Of a stretch of DNA of 38,841 nucleotides, positions 30,360-38,479 are shown piece by piece (position 1 is the first letter of the stretch; every line of letters begins with the position of its first letter). This DNA is from Pseudomonadota bacterium (GTDB taxonomy: Bacteria > Pseudomonadota > Gammaproteobacteria > Burkholderiales > SG8-39), in contig JANXRZ010000037.1 in the NCBI GenBank assembly GCA_025352885.1, positions 1-38,841 of the forward strand, written 5' to 3'. The notes beneath the pieces were generated by a model that searched no databases, was not told the DNA's origin, and worked only from the letters and a program-made list of their open reading frames with translations. A program made the position numbers and the translations under genes.

Positions 30360-30377
30360 TTTTCCAGATTTGGAAAA
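30360..30377 (+). terminator. AT-rich hairpin after the small secreted protein gene
   Basis: TTTTCCA (30360-30366) pairs with TGGAAAA (30371-30377) around a four-base loop, ten bases after the stop codon, followed by CTCTTT. The stem is perfect but AT-rich and the T-run is short, so it is at best a weak terminator. Confidence 0.35.
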
Positions 30378-30436
30378 CTCTTTAGACGAACGATCGAACA
30401 TCCAAATCGAGAGGATGCGAACCACGCTAGGCACTC

Positions 30437-30452
30437 TGTGAGAATGCGCACA
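30437..30452 (+). promoter_or_regulatory. CRP-family-like operator upstream of the glycosyltransferase gene
   Basis: TGTGAGAATGCGCACA matches the CRP pattern TGTGA-N6-TCACA at nine of ten positions and is part of a longer CTGTG/CACAG inverted repeat (30436-30453). A possible -10 hexamer CACAAT lies at 30474-30479. Transcription from it would start near 30486, putting the operator centre at about -41.5, the class II activator position. No other -35 element is evident. Which regulator binds is unknown. Confidence 0.35.
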
Positions 30453-30516
30453 GATTAGGTTCCAAGAGGTTTCCACAATCGGGTCACCCACTCACTCGAC
30501 CTCGCGGACCTAAATC

Positions 30517-31812
30517 ATGGGCGTAACCAAGACGCCGGCAGTCCCCATCCTTGTGCATTGCCATCTCCGCTGGGATTTCGTCTGGCAGCGGCCCCAGCAG
30601 ATTTTCTCCCGCCTCGCTGCGAACCACCCGGTGCTCTTTCTCGAGGAGGCGATGGCGTCGGAAGGCGAAGCCCGTCTCGAGATCAGCCGTCCGCAAGAAA
30701 ACCTCTTTCGGGTGGTCCCGATGGTCCCTGGCTGCCAATCGATGAGCATGCAGGCCCAGTGCGAAATAGTGCGGCCTCTTCTCCTGCAAGCGCTTCACAG
30801 CGCCCCGGAGCTGGCAGGTCGTTTCGAAATGCCGGTGCAATGGTTTTACTCGCCGATCACGGCACCCTTCTTCATCGACCGTGTTCCATCCGCCGCCATC
30901 GTGTACGACTGCATGGATGAACTGGCGAATTTCCGGTACGCCAGCTCGGACCTCGCGCAACGCGAAAAGCTCCTGCTTTCGCGGGCGGACGTCGTGTTCA
31001 CCGGCGGCTACAAGCTCTACGAGTCGAAGTCGATGCACAACGCCAACACACACTTCCATGGGTGCGGCGTGGACATAGCGCATTTCGGCAAGGCGCGCCT
31101 GCACTCAACTCCTGTGCCCAAGGAACTCGCCGGTCTTCCGCGCCCGATCTTCGGCTATTTCGGGGTGATCGACGAGCGCCTCGACTACGAGTTGCTGGCG
31201 CACCTCGCAGGCACTTTCCCGAACGCGTCCATCGCGATGGTCGGACCGTTCGCGAAGATCGATCCGTCGGCGCTGCCGCGGTTGCCGAACATTCACTGGC
31301 TCGGGCAACGCCAGTATGCGGACCTGCCCTCGTTCGTGAAGGGTTTCGACGTTTGCCTCATGCCGTTCGCGCTCAATGAGGCCACCCAATACATCAACCC
31401 GACCAAGACGCTCGAATACATGGCCGCGGCCAAGCCGATCGTCTCGACTGCCGTCCCGGATGTCGTACGCAATTTCACGCCGGTCGTCCGGATCGGCACG
31501 TCGGCCGAGGACTTTGCCAAGGCGGTCGACGAGTCTTTCTGGACGCCCGACGTCGAGCGCATTGACGAAGGCGTCCGCTCTGCCGAGTCCTCATCGTGGG
31601 ACGCCATAGTGGGCGCCATGCGCAAGCACATGGTGGCCGCCGTCGAGCGTCGCCATCCAGCGCAGCGCCAGGCCAGCCCGGCACGGGTTCTCCATGCGGG
31701 CCGTCCCAAGCCTCATCCCTCCACTCACCCCTCCGCTATACACATAGGCGGCACGGACCGCCGCATACAAAGCGGCGACACAGCGTTCGCCGCAACGGGG
31801 CGAGCGGAATGA
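30517..31812 (+). CDS. Glycosyltransferase, TuaH-like (GT-B fold)
   Basis: Predicted cytoplasmic glycosyltransferase of 431 residues that probably adds a sugar during surface polysaccharide assembly. The N-terminus has HCHLRWDFVWQRPQQIFSRLA, a block typical of the TuaH-like family of teichuronic-acid and capsule transferases. The middle shows VYDCMDELANF and IFGYFGVIDERLDYELL. The C-terminal GT-B nucleotide-sugar region has CLMPFALNEATQYINPTKTLEYMAAAKPIVST. The last 60 residues are rich in basic and small residues and look disordered. The stop overlaps the UDP-galactopyranose mutase start by four bases, which ties it to galactofuranose use. Donor and acceptor are not proven. Confidence 0.85.
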   Translation: MGVTKTPAVPILVHCHLRWDFVWQRPQQIFSRLAANHPVLFLEEAMASEGEARLEISRPQENLFRVVPMVPGCQSMSMQAQCEIVRPLLLQALHSAPELAGRFEMPVQWFYSPITAPFFIDRVPSAAIVYDCMDELANFRYASSDLAQREKLLLSRADVVFTGGYKLYESKSMHNANTHFHGCGVDIAHFGKARLHSTPVPKELAGLPRPIFGYFGVIDERLDYELLAHLAGTFPNASIAMVGPFAKIDPSALPRLPNIHWLGQRQYADLPSFVKGFDVCLMPFALNEATQYINPTKTLEYMAAAKPIVSTAVPDVVRNFTPVVRIGTSAEDFAKAVDESFWTPDVERIDEGVRSAESSSWDAIVGAMRKHMVAAVERRHPAQRQASPARVLHAGRPKPHPSTHPSAIHIGGTDRRIQSGDTAFAATGRAE

Positions 31813-33008
31813 GGGCAAATGTCGACGTCTTCATCGTAGGAGCGGGTTTTTCGGGCGCGGTCGTTGCCGAGCGGCTCGCCAGCCATGGGCTCTCCGTCCT
31901 CATCATCGACAAGCGACCGCACATCGGCGGGAACGCCTTCGACGCGATCGACGCACACGGCATCCGGATCCATCCCTACGGACCGCACATCTTCCATACC
32001 AACGGCGCGAATATCGCCAAGTACCTGTCGCGCTTCACCGAATGGCGCCCTTACGAGCACCGGGTGCGCGCAAAAGTCGGCGAGCAGTTCGTGCCGATCC
32101 CCATCAATATCGACACGCTGAATGCGCTCTACAGGCTCGAGCTCGACGAAAGCACGGTGGAGGCGTTCTACCAAAGCGTGCGTGAGCCGCGCGACCCGCT
32201 CAGGACGAGCGAAGATGTCGTGCTGAATGCGGTCGGGCGGGATCTCTACGAGAAGTTTTTTCGCGGCTATACGCGCAAGCAATGGGGACTCGACCCATCT
32301 GAACTCGCCTCCTCCGTGGCCGCGCGAATTCCCACCCGCACCAACCGGGACGACCGCTACTTCACCGACAGCTTCCAGAAGATGCCGCTGCACGGCTACA
32401 CGCGCATGTTCGAGCGCATGCTCACTCATCCGCATATCGACGTGCAGACCGGCGTCGATTTCTTCAAGGTCCGCAAGACCGTCCGCGCCCGCCATGTCGT
32501 CTACACCGGGCCGGTGGATGCGTTCTTCGACTACTGTTTCGGGAAGCTGCCGTACCGGTCCATCCGCTTCGAGCACGAGCACCTCCCAACGACGGCCGTT
32601 TACCAACCGGTCGGCACGGTCAATTTCCCGAACGACTTCGAGTACACGCGGATCACCGAATTCAAGCACCTCACCGGGCAGGCACACACCGGCACTTCGA
32701 TCGTGCGCGAATTCCCGCAGGACGAAGGAGACCCTTACTATCCGGTGCCGCGCGCCGCCAACGAAGCGCTTTACCAGCGTTATGCCGCCCTCGCGCTCGC
32801 GGAAACCGGGGTGACGTTCGTCGGTCGCCTCGCGCAGTACCGGTACTACAACATGGACCAGTGCGTCGGCGCGGCGCTCAAGTCGTCCCAGTACGTGCTC
32901 GACAAGCTTGGACTGCAGGCCGAAGTCGAGTCCACCTCCACCGGGAGCGAGCGGGCTTTGCCGACGCGCATGCGCGACAACCCGGTCGCTTCGCGGTCCT
33001 CGGGTTGA
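31809..33008 (+). CDS. glf: UDP-galactopyranose mutase
   Basis: FAD-dependent enzyme that interconverts UDP-galactopyranose and UDP-galactofuranose, the precursor of galactofuranose in surface glycans. It has 400 residues. The N-terminal FAD site is DVFIVGAGFSGAVVAERLA, followed by HIGGNAFD and the family block IHPYGPHIFHTN. Other conserved parts are FFRGYTRKQWGLDPSEL, IPTRTNRDDRYFTDSFQKMP and the active-site region around YPVPRAANEALYQRYAALA; RLAQYRYYNMDQC closes the core. It starts by a 4-bp ATGA overlap with the glycosyltransferase, indicating one operon. Its stop lies one base from the convergent galK stop. The last ~25 residues are poorly conserved in character. Confidence 0.95.
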   Translation: MRANVDVFIVGAGFSGAVVAERLASHGLSVLIIDKRPHIGGNAFDAIDAHGIRIHPYGPHIFHTNGANIAKYLSRFTEWRPYEHRVRAKVGEQFVPIPINIDTLNALYRLELDESTVEAFYQSVREPRDPLRTSEDVVLNAVGRDLYEKFFRGYTRKQWGLDPSELASSVAARIPTRTNRDDRYFTDSFQKMPLHGYTRMFERMLTHPHIDVQTGVDFFKVRKTVRARHVVYTGPVDAFFDYCFGKLPYRSIRFEHEHLPTTAVYQPVGTVNFPNDFEYTRITEFKHLTGQAHTGTSIVREFPQDEGDPYYPVPRAANEALYQRYAALALAETGVTFVGRLAQYRYYNMDQCVGAALKSSQYVLDKLGLQAEVESTSTGSERALPTRMRDNPVASRSSG

Positions 33009-33009
33009 G

Positions 33010-34083
33010 TCAACTAAGGGTGCGGGGCACGAGCAGCGTCCCGGGAAGGCCGCTTTTGGCCTTGTAGCGAGGCAGCACCGACTCCGAGACCGCCCGCGCC
33101 TGGCCTATGGCGCAGAGGGCAACGCAGGCACCCCCGAAGCCGGCACCCGTAAGTTTCGCGCCGTAGACGCCCTGCTCCGCCTGGAGCAGGGCCACCAGCT
33201 GGTCGAGCGGTGGGACCGATACCTTGTAGTCGTCCCGCAGACTCGCATGCGAATCGTTCATGAGTTGCCCGAAGCGCACTGCGCTCACGCGTCCCGCGGC
33301 CTCCTCTACCCGCAGGTTCTCGGTAATGACATGGCGCGCACGTTGCTTGAAGGGTGATGGCAGCGAGGCGATTGCTTCCAGGCGGGCGTCCCGCAGTGCC
33401 CGCACCCCTAGGATGCCGGCGGCAGTCTTACACTCGGAAATCCGGGCGTTGTACGCGCTCCCCGCGAGCGATCGGGCAACGCCTGAGTGCACGACCAGGA
33501 TTTCCGCCTTGTCGGGCAGCGGCAGGAGCTCGTGCTCGAGCGTCCTGGTATCGAGATACAGCATCCGCGAGCCGGTGGCCAGGCTCGAGGCCATCTGGTC
33601 CATGATGCCGACGTTCACGCCCGCATAGTTGATTTCCGCCCGCTGCGCCAGCTGGGCGATCCGCACGTCGTCGAGCGTCACCGACAGCAATTCGCGCAGT
33701 GCGCGCAAGACCGCTACTTCCAGCGCGGCGCTCGAAGAGAGTCCTGCGCCGATGGGCACTTCGGTTTCGATGTGCAGGTCGAGCGTGGGCAAGTCGACGC
33801 CGAGCCCGGCGAGTTCCTTCAGGCAGCCGTAGACATAGCTTGCAAAATGGGGCGCAGGAGCCGTATCGAGCGTGAATTCGCAGCGCTCATCAAGGTCGGA
33901 GGAATACAGCGCGAATGCGTCCCGTCCATTTCGAGCAACACAGACCCGGGTCTTCTGGGGGATCGCCGCCGGCAGCACGAATCCGGCGTTGTAGTCCGTA
34001 TGCTCGCCCAGCAGGTTCACGCGGCCGGGCGCCTCGGCGCAAACTTCCGGGGCCCTGGAGAAAATGTCTGCGAAGCTTTTCAT
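33010..34083 (-). CDS. galK: Galactokinase
   Basis: Phosphorylates galactose to galactose-1-phosphate with ATP in the Leloir pathway. The 357-residue GHMP kinase shows the galactokinase signature GRVNLLGEHTDYNAG (20-34), the ATP motif PIGAGLSSSAALEVA, the conserved GIMDQMAS block and the C-terminal GAKLTGAGFGGACVAL. It is the third gene of a minus-strand operon with the GH2 enzyme and galT. The galT stop directly abuts the galK ATG with no gap, so translation is likely coupled. Confidence 0.96.
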   Translation of the reverse strand: MKSFADIFSRAPEVCAEAPGRVNLLGEHTDYNAGFVLPAAIPQKTRVCVARNGRDAFALYSSDLDERCEFTLDTAPAPHFASYVYGCLKELAGLGVDLPTLDLHIETEVPIGAGLSSSAALEVAVLRALRELLSVTLDDVRIAQLAQRAEINYAGVNVGIMDQMASSLATGSRMLYLDTRTLEHELLPLPDKAEILVVHSGVARSLAGSAYNARISECKTAAGILGVRALRDARLEAIASLPSPFKQRARHVITENLRVEEAAGRVSAVRFGQLMNDSHASLRDDYKVSVPPLDQLVALLQAEQGVYGAKLTGAGFGGACVALCAIGQARAVSESVLPRYKAKSGLPGTLLVPRTLS

Positions 34084-35181
34084 CTACTCAAGCGACACTT
34101 CGACGGCCTGCAGTTCACGCGCCTTGTCCTCGGGCAGCGCATCCATCGCAAAGAGCCCCGCGGCAATTTCAGTCCCCGCAAGATATTTGAGTCGGTCACG
34201 CGTGCGGTACGGCGGATAGAACTCCGCGTGCAGGTGCGATTCCGGATGCGGCTTGCCGTCGAGCGGCGCCTGGTACCACGCCATCAGATAAGGCAGGGGC
34301 CGGTTCCACAGACCGTCGTATTTGAGGAGCGTGGTCTTGAGCGCCCGCGCGAGGTCGGCGCGCTGCTCCTCCCCGAGGGCGGCGAACGTGGCGACCGGCT
34401 CGATGGGCGCCACCCACACCTCGTAGGGATAACGAGCGCAGACCGGCACGAAGGCCACGGCATGCGGTCCCTTGTAGAGCATGCGCCGGTCTTCCGACAA
34501 CTCTCGCCTGATGAGGTCCTGCAACACGCCCGAATGGCGGCTCGCGTGATAGTCGAGCGCGGCCTGCTGCATGCGCGCGGGAACCGGGGGAACGAACGGA
34601 TAGGCGTAGATCTGCCCGTGCGGGTGGTGAAGCGTTACGCCCACCTCCTTGCCCCGGTTTTCGAACGGCAGGACGTATTCGATTCCGCCGGCTTTCGAAA
34701 GCCGCGTCGTGCGATCGGCCCACACGGCAATCAACAGTTCGATGTGAGCGAGCGGCAAGGCGCCGAGCGAGGAGTTCGGGTCTTGTGTGAAAACGATCAC
34801 TTCGCACTTCCCCTTCGCAGGCGCGGTGGGCACGATGAGCTCGGGCGCTTCCGAGGCCCGAAGGCTCAGCGAGGGAAAGCGGTTCTCGAAGGCAGCCACC
34901 TCCCAGTCCCCCGGTGGAAGCTCGGTCGGGTGCGCGGCATTCGTGGTCGGGGCGAGCGGATTGTATTCAGGCGGCGGGAGGAAAGTCCGGTCCTGTCGAT
35001 AGGCAGCGTAGGTGACCCACTCGGCGCGCAATGGGTTCCAGCGCAGGTGCGGGCTGCCCTGGAGCGGTTCCGTAAAGGCCGCGGGGGAATCGAAGTCGCC
35101 CGAGAGCGCCCGACGGCTGTAGAGCGTGAGCTGGCGGCCGTCGGGTCGGGTCAGGTCCAGCGAATGCACCGTCGCAGTCAT
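34084..35181 (-). CDS. galT: Galactose-1-phosphate uridylyltransferase
   Basis: Transfers UMP from UDP-glucose to galactose-1-phosphate, giving UDP-galactose. From the ATG at 35181 it has 365 residues. The active-site [10 protein letters not shown] is at 186-195, with H188 the expected nucleophile, and the C-terminal domain has [14 protein letters not shown] with the second conserved histidine pair. The zinc cysteines near residues 52-55 of the E. coli enzyme are absent here ([12 protein letters not shown] in that region). The open frame continues far upstream opposite the GH2 gene, but the match begins at this ATG. It lies 11 bases after the GH2 gene and directly before galK. Confidence 0.94.
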   Translation of the reverse strand: MTATVHSLDLTRPDGRQLTLYSRRALSGDFDSPAAFTEPLQGSPHLRWNPLRAEWVTYAAYRQDRTFLPPPEYNPLAPTTNAAHPTELPPGDWEVAAFENRFPSLSLRASEAPELIVPTAPAKGKCEVIVFTQDPNSSLGALPLAHIELLIAVWADRTTRLSKAGGIEYVLPFENRGKEVGVTLHHPHGQIYAYPFVPPVPARMQQAALDYHASRHSGVLQDLIRRELSEDRRMLYKGPHAVAFVPVCARYPYEVWVAPIEPVATFAALGEEQRADLARALKTTLLKYDGLWNRPLPYLMAWYQAPLDGKPHPESHLHAEFYPPYRTRDRLKYLAGTEIAAGLFAMDALPEDKARELQAVEVSLE

Positions 35182-35192
35182 TCGCGCCGCCG

Positions 35193-36986
35193 TCAGAACG
35201 TCCCGGCAATGTAATTTCGCCGGACGCTGGTGGCCTCGCGGATTTTCTCGAGCGGGATCTTCGGTATGCGGTCCTCCGTCAGCAGGCCGTTGACCTCCTG
35301 GAAAGTGTCGGCGAACTGGGTGTAGCAGAACCCGCTGAAGAGCGGCGCGAGGGCCACCGCCTCGAGAAGGCTCACGAAGCGCTTTTCGAATTCCTCCTGC
35401 GTGGTGGCGACGGAGTAGCCCCAGTTCTTCTTGCCCATCACCGCCGGGTGGTTCCCATACGCGATCCCGCCGAACTCCGTGAGCATGATCGGCTGGCCGC
35501 GATGCGGGTACCCGTCGAGCGTCAATACACGGCCACCGGGCAGGCGGCGGTCGAAGAGTTCCTTCGAGTTGGCCTGCGCGCCGTAGCGCTCGTGGATGTG
35601 GGAGGGGTGCGGATCGTAGTCGTGGATGCCGATGATGTCGGTCGCGCCGCTTTCCCAGCCGTCGTTGCCGATCACGGGCCGCGTCGGATCGAGCGTCTTG
35701 GTGAGGTGATAGAGGGCCTCGACGGCGTGGCGATGCGACTTGAGCGTCGGCAGCTCCGGCACGCCCCACGATTCGTTGAAGGGCACCCAGACGATGATGC
35801 AGGGATGGCTGTAATCGCGCTCGATCGCCTCGCCCCACTCGCGCACCATCCGCTTGATCGCCGTGCGCGTGAAGCGATAGGCCGAAGGCATCTCCTCCCA
35901 CACGAGCAATCCGAGCTTGTCCGCCCAATAGAGGTACCGCGGAACCTCGATCTTCTGGTGCTTGCGCACGCCATTGAAGCCCATCGCTTTGGCCAGTTCC
36001 ACGTCGCGCCTGAGAGCCTCGTCGCTCGGCGCGGCCATCAGCGTGTCCGGCCAGTAGCCTTGGTCGAGGACGAGCTTGAGCGGGTAAGGCCGGCCGTTCA
36101 GCATGAAGCGGTCGCGTACCACGTCGACCGAGCGCAGGGCGGTGTACGAACGGAATTCGTCGAGGACCACGTCGCCATGCCGCAGCCGCACGCCTGCATC
36201 GAGCAGCGTCGGGCGCTCGGGACTCCAGAGCAGTTCATTCCTGAAATCGTCGATGCCGGGGTCCGAGAGCACGATTCGCCGGTCGGCTTCGCCGTCCATG
36301 ACCACGTACGAATCCTGCGCAAGCACGCGATGGCCGTGCAGCAGGAGCACGTCGACGGTGAGGCCGTCGACCGGCTCCCCGCCGATGCGCGCCTCGAAGC
36401 TGAGCGCGTACTGGTCCAGATGCGGCGTCCAGCGGATTTTCTCGACGTAGGTCACGCCGACGTATTCGAGCCACACCGTCTGCCAGATGCCCGAGGTGCG
36501 CGGATACCAAATCGAATGCGGCTCCTCCTGCCAGTCCTGCTTGCCCCGCGGCTTGGTGAGCTCCAGCGGATCGTCGTAGGCCATGACGGACACCGTCTGC
36601 TCGCCCTTGGCGTTCAGCGCAGAGGTGATGTCCGCCCAGAACGGCGTGTGACCGCCCTCATGGGTCGCAACCAGGTGCCCGTTGACCCAGACCCGCGCGT
36701 AGTAGTCGACCGCCCCGAAATGCAGGAGTACGCGCTTGTCGCCACGCTCGACCTTGAACTGGCGCTCGTACCAGCAGGCGAAGTGATAGCCGCGGTCGCC
36801 TATCCCGCTGGCCTTCGATTCAGGCGGATAGGGAACCTGGATGGTGAGGGGCCAGCGATCGATGTCCGAAGGGTTGTAGAACCGCCGCTCGTTGTCGAAC
36901 AGGAATTTCCACGGACCGTTCAGCGAAATCCACTGGGGGCGCTGCAACTGTGGACGCGGGTAGGCGTGTCCGGGCTCCTTCGGCAT
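35193..36986 (-). CDS. Glycoside hydrolase family 2 enzyme (beta-galactosidase/beta-glucuronidase type)
   Basis: Retaining exo-glycosidase of 597 residues without a signal peptide, so cytoplasmic. It has the sugar-binding jelly-roll domain (about 15-180, with LLHFGAVDYYARVWVNG), the immunoglobulin-like domain (about 180-290) and the TIM barrel. The general acid/base is E405 in VPFNESWG and the nucleophile is probably E504 in IMLTEFGGIAYG; GFNGVRKHQ and VWEEMP are further family marks. Position as first gene of an operon with galT and galK favours release of galactose from a disaccharide, but beta-glucuronidase or another specificity is possible. The ATG at 36986 has no clear Shine-Dalgarno sequence. 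A TAGAAT box about 40 bases upstream may be its promoter. Confidence 0.92.
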   Translation of the reverse strand: MPKEPGHAYPRPQLQRPQWISLNGPWKFLFDNERRFYNPSDIDRWPLTIQVPYPPESKASGIGDRGYHFACWYERQFKVERGDKRVLLHFGAVDYYARVWVNGHLVATHEGGHTPFWADITSALNAKGEQTVSVMAYDDPLELTKPRGKQDWQEEPHSIWYPRTSGIWQTVWLEYVGVTYVEKIRWTPHLDQYALSFEARIGGEPVDGLTVDVLLLHGHRVLAQDSYVVMDGEADRRIVLSDPGIDDFRNELLWSPERPTLLDAGVRLRHGDVVLDEFRSYTALRSVDVVRDRFMLNGRPYPLKLVLDQGYWPDTLMAAPSDEALRRDVELAKAMGFNGVRKHQKIEVPRYLYWADKLGLLVWEEMPSAYRFTRTAIKRMVREWGEAIERDYSHPCIIVWVPFNESWGVPELPTLKSHRHAVEALYHLTKTLDPTRPVIGNDGWESGATDIIGIHDYDPHPSHIHERYGAQANSKELFDRRLPGGRVLTLDGYPHRGQPIMLTEFGGIAYGNHPAVMGKKNWGYSVATTQEEFEKRFVSLLEAVALAPLFSGFCYTQFADTFQEVNGLLTEDRIPKIPLEKIREATSVRRNYIAGTF

Positions 36987-37023
36987 AGGCGGGGACGATG
37001 TGCTGCGAGTGAATGCAAAATTA

Positions 37024-37029
37024 ATTCTA
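37024..37029 (-). promoter_or_regulatory. Possible -10 box of the GH2-galT-galK operon
   Basis: TAGAAT on the minus strand, 37 bases before the GH2 ATG, would start transcription near 37017. No good -35 hexamer is seen, which would suit an activated promoter. The palindromes at 37086-37103 and 37167-37178 lie upstream of it. Confidence 0.3.
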
Positions 37030-37085
37030 CGTCGCGATTTCGGGGCGATGCGAACCGCGGCCGAACGCGGCAAGTATTTTTCGCG

Positions 37086-37103
37086 TGTGTGTTCCAACAC
37101 ACA
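37086..37103. promoter_or_regulatory. Palindromic candidate operator
   Basis: TGTGTGTTCCAACACACA is an inverted repeat with perfect 8-base arms around two bases. It sits in the 227-base region between the divergent gal operon and the gene at 37214, about 60 bases upstream of the possible gal -10 box. The form suits a dimeric regulator. It is not followed by a T-run, so a terminator is unlikely. The binding protein is unknown. Confidence 0.4.
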
Positions 37104-37166
37104 AACAACAGGCCCGGAAAACGCCATCCTTCTCCCCCCGGAGGGTTCTCCGCCGATCAGCGCATT

Positions 37167-37178
37167 GGCATTAATGCC
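37167..37178. promoter_or_regulatory. Perfect 12-bp palindrome GGCATTAATGCC
   Basis: A self-complementary 12-mer 35 bases upstream of the start at 37214, in the same divergent intergenic region as the longer palindrome. It could be an operator for the small-protein gene. Its short length makes chance occurrence possible. Confidence 0.3.
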
Positions 37179-37213
37179 GACGCCGCATACCGTCCGACAC
37201 CGAGGAGAACGAC

Positions 37214-37663
37214 TTGGCCACATCTGACACTGGCATTTCCCCAACGGATGCAAACCCGGCCCTGAACGCCGGCAATCTCGCCGCCCACACGTTCGAGATC
37301 GAGGAAGAGGACAGCATCCTCGCCTTCTGGTCCACCGACACGGTCGTGAGGGCGCCCTACTACGTGCGACCCTGCCGCAAGCGCTTTGACCTCTACCAGC
37401 TGTCTGCAACCCCCCCATCGCAGTCGTGGCACAAGGAAACCTCAATGGCCCAATCAGACGAATCCCCCACTCCCGACTCGCTCCCCGAGCCGGGCCGCAA
37501 GAAGAAGAATCCGCGCGACCTCGACAAGCTGCTCGACAAGGGCATCGAGGAGAGCATGGACGCGAGCGATCCGCCGGCCGCTGCACAGCCCGAGGTGCAC
37601 ACGGAACCGGATCGCGACGAAGTGGACCCGGATACTAAGGACGACAAGCCCAGCAAGCACTGA
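37214..37663 (+). CDS. Hypothetical small charged protein, possible dual start
   Basis: A 149-residue protein starting at TTG 37214, with a perfect GAGGAG six bases upstream. The first ~75 residues look folded (HTFEIEEEDSILAFWS, then APYYVRPCRKRFDLYQL). The last ~70 are highly charged and probably disordered (GRKKKNPRDLDKLLDKGIEE, then an acidic tail ending KPSKH). An in-frame ATG at 37445 has its own AAGGAAA five bases upstream and could give a separate 72-residue product matching exactly the disordered half. I recognise no family. The next gene begins directly after the stop. Confidence 0.6.
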   Translation: MATSDTGISPTDANPALNAGNLAAHTFEIEEEDSILAFWSTDTVVRAPYYVRPCRKRFDLYQLSATPPSQSWHKETSMAQSDESPTPDSLPEPGRKKKNPRDLDKLLDKGIEESMDASDPPAAAQPEVHTEPDRDEVDPDTKDDKPSKH

Positions 37664-38407
37664 GTGCCCTCCTCGCGCATCCTCATCGGTTGCGCGGGAT
37701 GGGCCTTGCCGGCCCCGTTCCGGAGGCGTTTTCCCGCAGGTGACTCGAACCTGTCCAGGTATGCGGGTCGGCTGCCGGCAGTCGAGATCAATTCGTCGTT
37801 CTATCGGCCTCACCGCGAAGATACTTACGCGAAGTGGGCGTCGGGCGTTCCCGCCGCGTTCAGGTTCAGCTTGAAGGTCCCGCAGACGATCACCCATGAG
37901 TTGCGGCTCTTCGGAGCGAACCGCGAGCTCGACGCCTTCCTCAAAACCATCGTCCCGCTCGGCAAGAAACTCGGCTGCCTCCTGCTGCAGCTGCCGCCGA
38001 GCCTCGAGTTCGACCGGCAGGTAGCTAGGCGCTTTCTCTCAGGGCTCCGGAAACGGCACGAGGGCCCGGTGGCCCTGGAGCCAAGGCATGCGAGCTGGTT
38101 CGGCAAAGACGCCGACAGTTTGCTGGCCGTGACGGAAGTCGGACGCGTTGCGGCGGATCCCGTGCGGGCCGGAACAAGCGCGGACCCCGGGGGATGGAGA
38201 GGACTTGCCTATTTCCGCCTCCACGGCTCGCCAGTGATGTATCGGTCGACTTACGACGGCGCCTACCTTAAAGCGCTGGCTGTGCGGTTAAAGGAAAGTG
38301 CGGGGGTCGCCCGGGAAACCTGGTGCATCTTCGACAACACGATGCTTGGCGGCGCGACGGCGAATGCGCTCGATTTGGCGAAACGCCTGGCGCCCGGCAG
38401 GCGTTAA
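37664..38407 (+). CDS. DUF72 (YecE-like) family protein
   Basis: A 247-residue protein of the DUF72 family, with a TIM-barrel-like fold and no established biochemical role. Family marks are ILIGCAGWALPAPF at the start, LSRYAGRLPAVEINSSFYRPH, FRFSLKVPQTITHELRL, LLLQLPPSLEFD, VALEPRHASWF, YFRLHGSP and the C-terminal WCIFDNTMLGGATANAL. The start is GTG at 37664, immediately after the preceding stop codon, so translation is probably coupled. The 72-base gap to the convergent dehydrogenase holds a diverged copy of the intergenic repeat. Confidence 0.9.
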   Translation: MPSSRILIGCAGWALPAPFRRRFPAGDSNLSRYAGRLPAVEINSSFYRPHREDTYAKWASGVPAAFRFSLKVPQTITHELRLFGANRELDAFLKTIVPLGKKLGCLLLQLPPSLEFDRQVARRFLSGLRKRHEGPVALEPRHASWFGKDADSLLAVTEVGRVAADPVRAGTSADPGGWRGLAYFRLHGSPVMYRSTYDGAYLKALAVRLKESAGVARETWCIFDNTMLGGATANALDLAKRLAPGRR

Positions 38408-38418
38408 TACCGGATATG

Positions 38419-38464
38419 TAATACAAATCGGCCGGAGGAGAGCCCAGCCGCTCGTTCTACGTAA
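38419..38464. repeat. Diverged copy C of the intergenic repeat
   Basis: TAATAC (38419-38424) and TTCTACGTAA (38455-38464) are separated exactly as in copy B (17014-17019 and 17050-17059); the bases between match only weakly. It lies between convergent 3' ends, the same kind of position as copy B. Confidence 0.3.
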
Positions 38465-38479
38465 ACAAAAGTCCGGAAT

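Noticed and set aside
33487-35214. 575-codon open frame opposite galK and galT
   Set aside because: Antisense to two intact, coupled enzyme genes; composition is typical of a shadow frame.
35182-35928. Upstream extension of the galT frame
   Set aside because: It is a shifted reading of the same-strand GH2 gene, whose catalytic domain is intact there. GalT similarity begins at 35181.
35448-37265. 605-codon open frame on the plus strand opposite the GH2 gene
   Set aside because: It mirrors the codon bias of the GH2 gene and has the His/Arg/Val-rich composition of antisense frames in high-GC DNA.
36987-37586. Upstream extension of the GH2 frame
   Set aside because: It crosses the non-coding control region and runs antisense to the gene at 37214; the sequence is low-complexity and arginine-rich.
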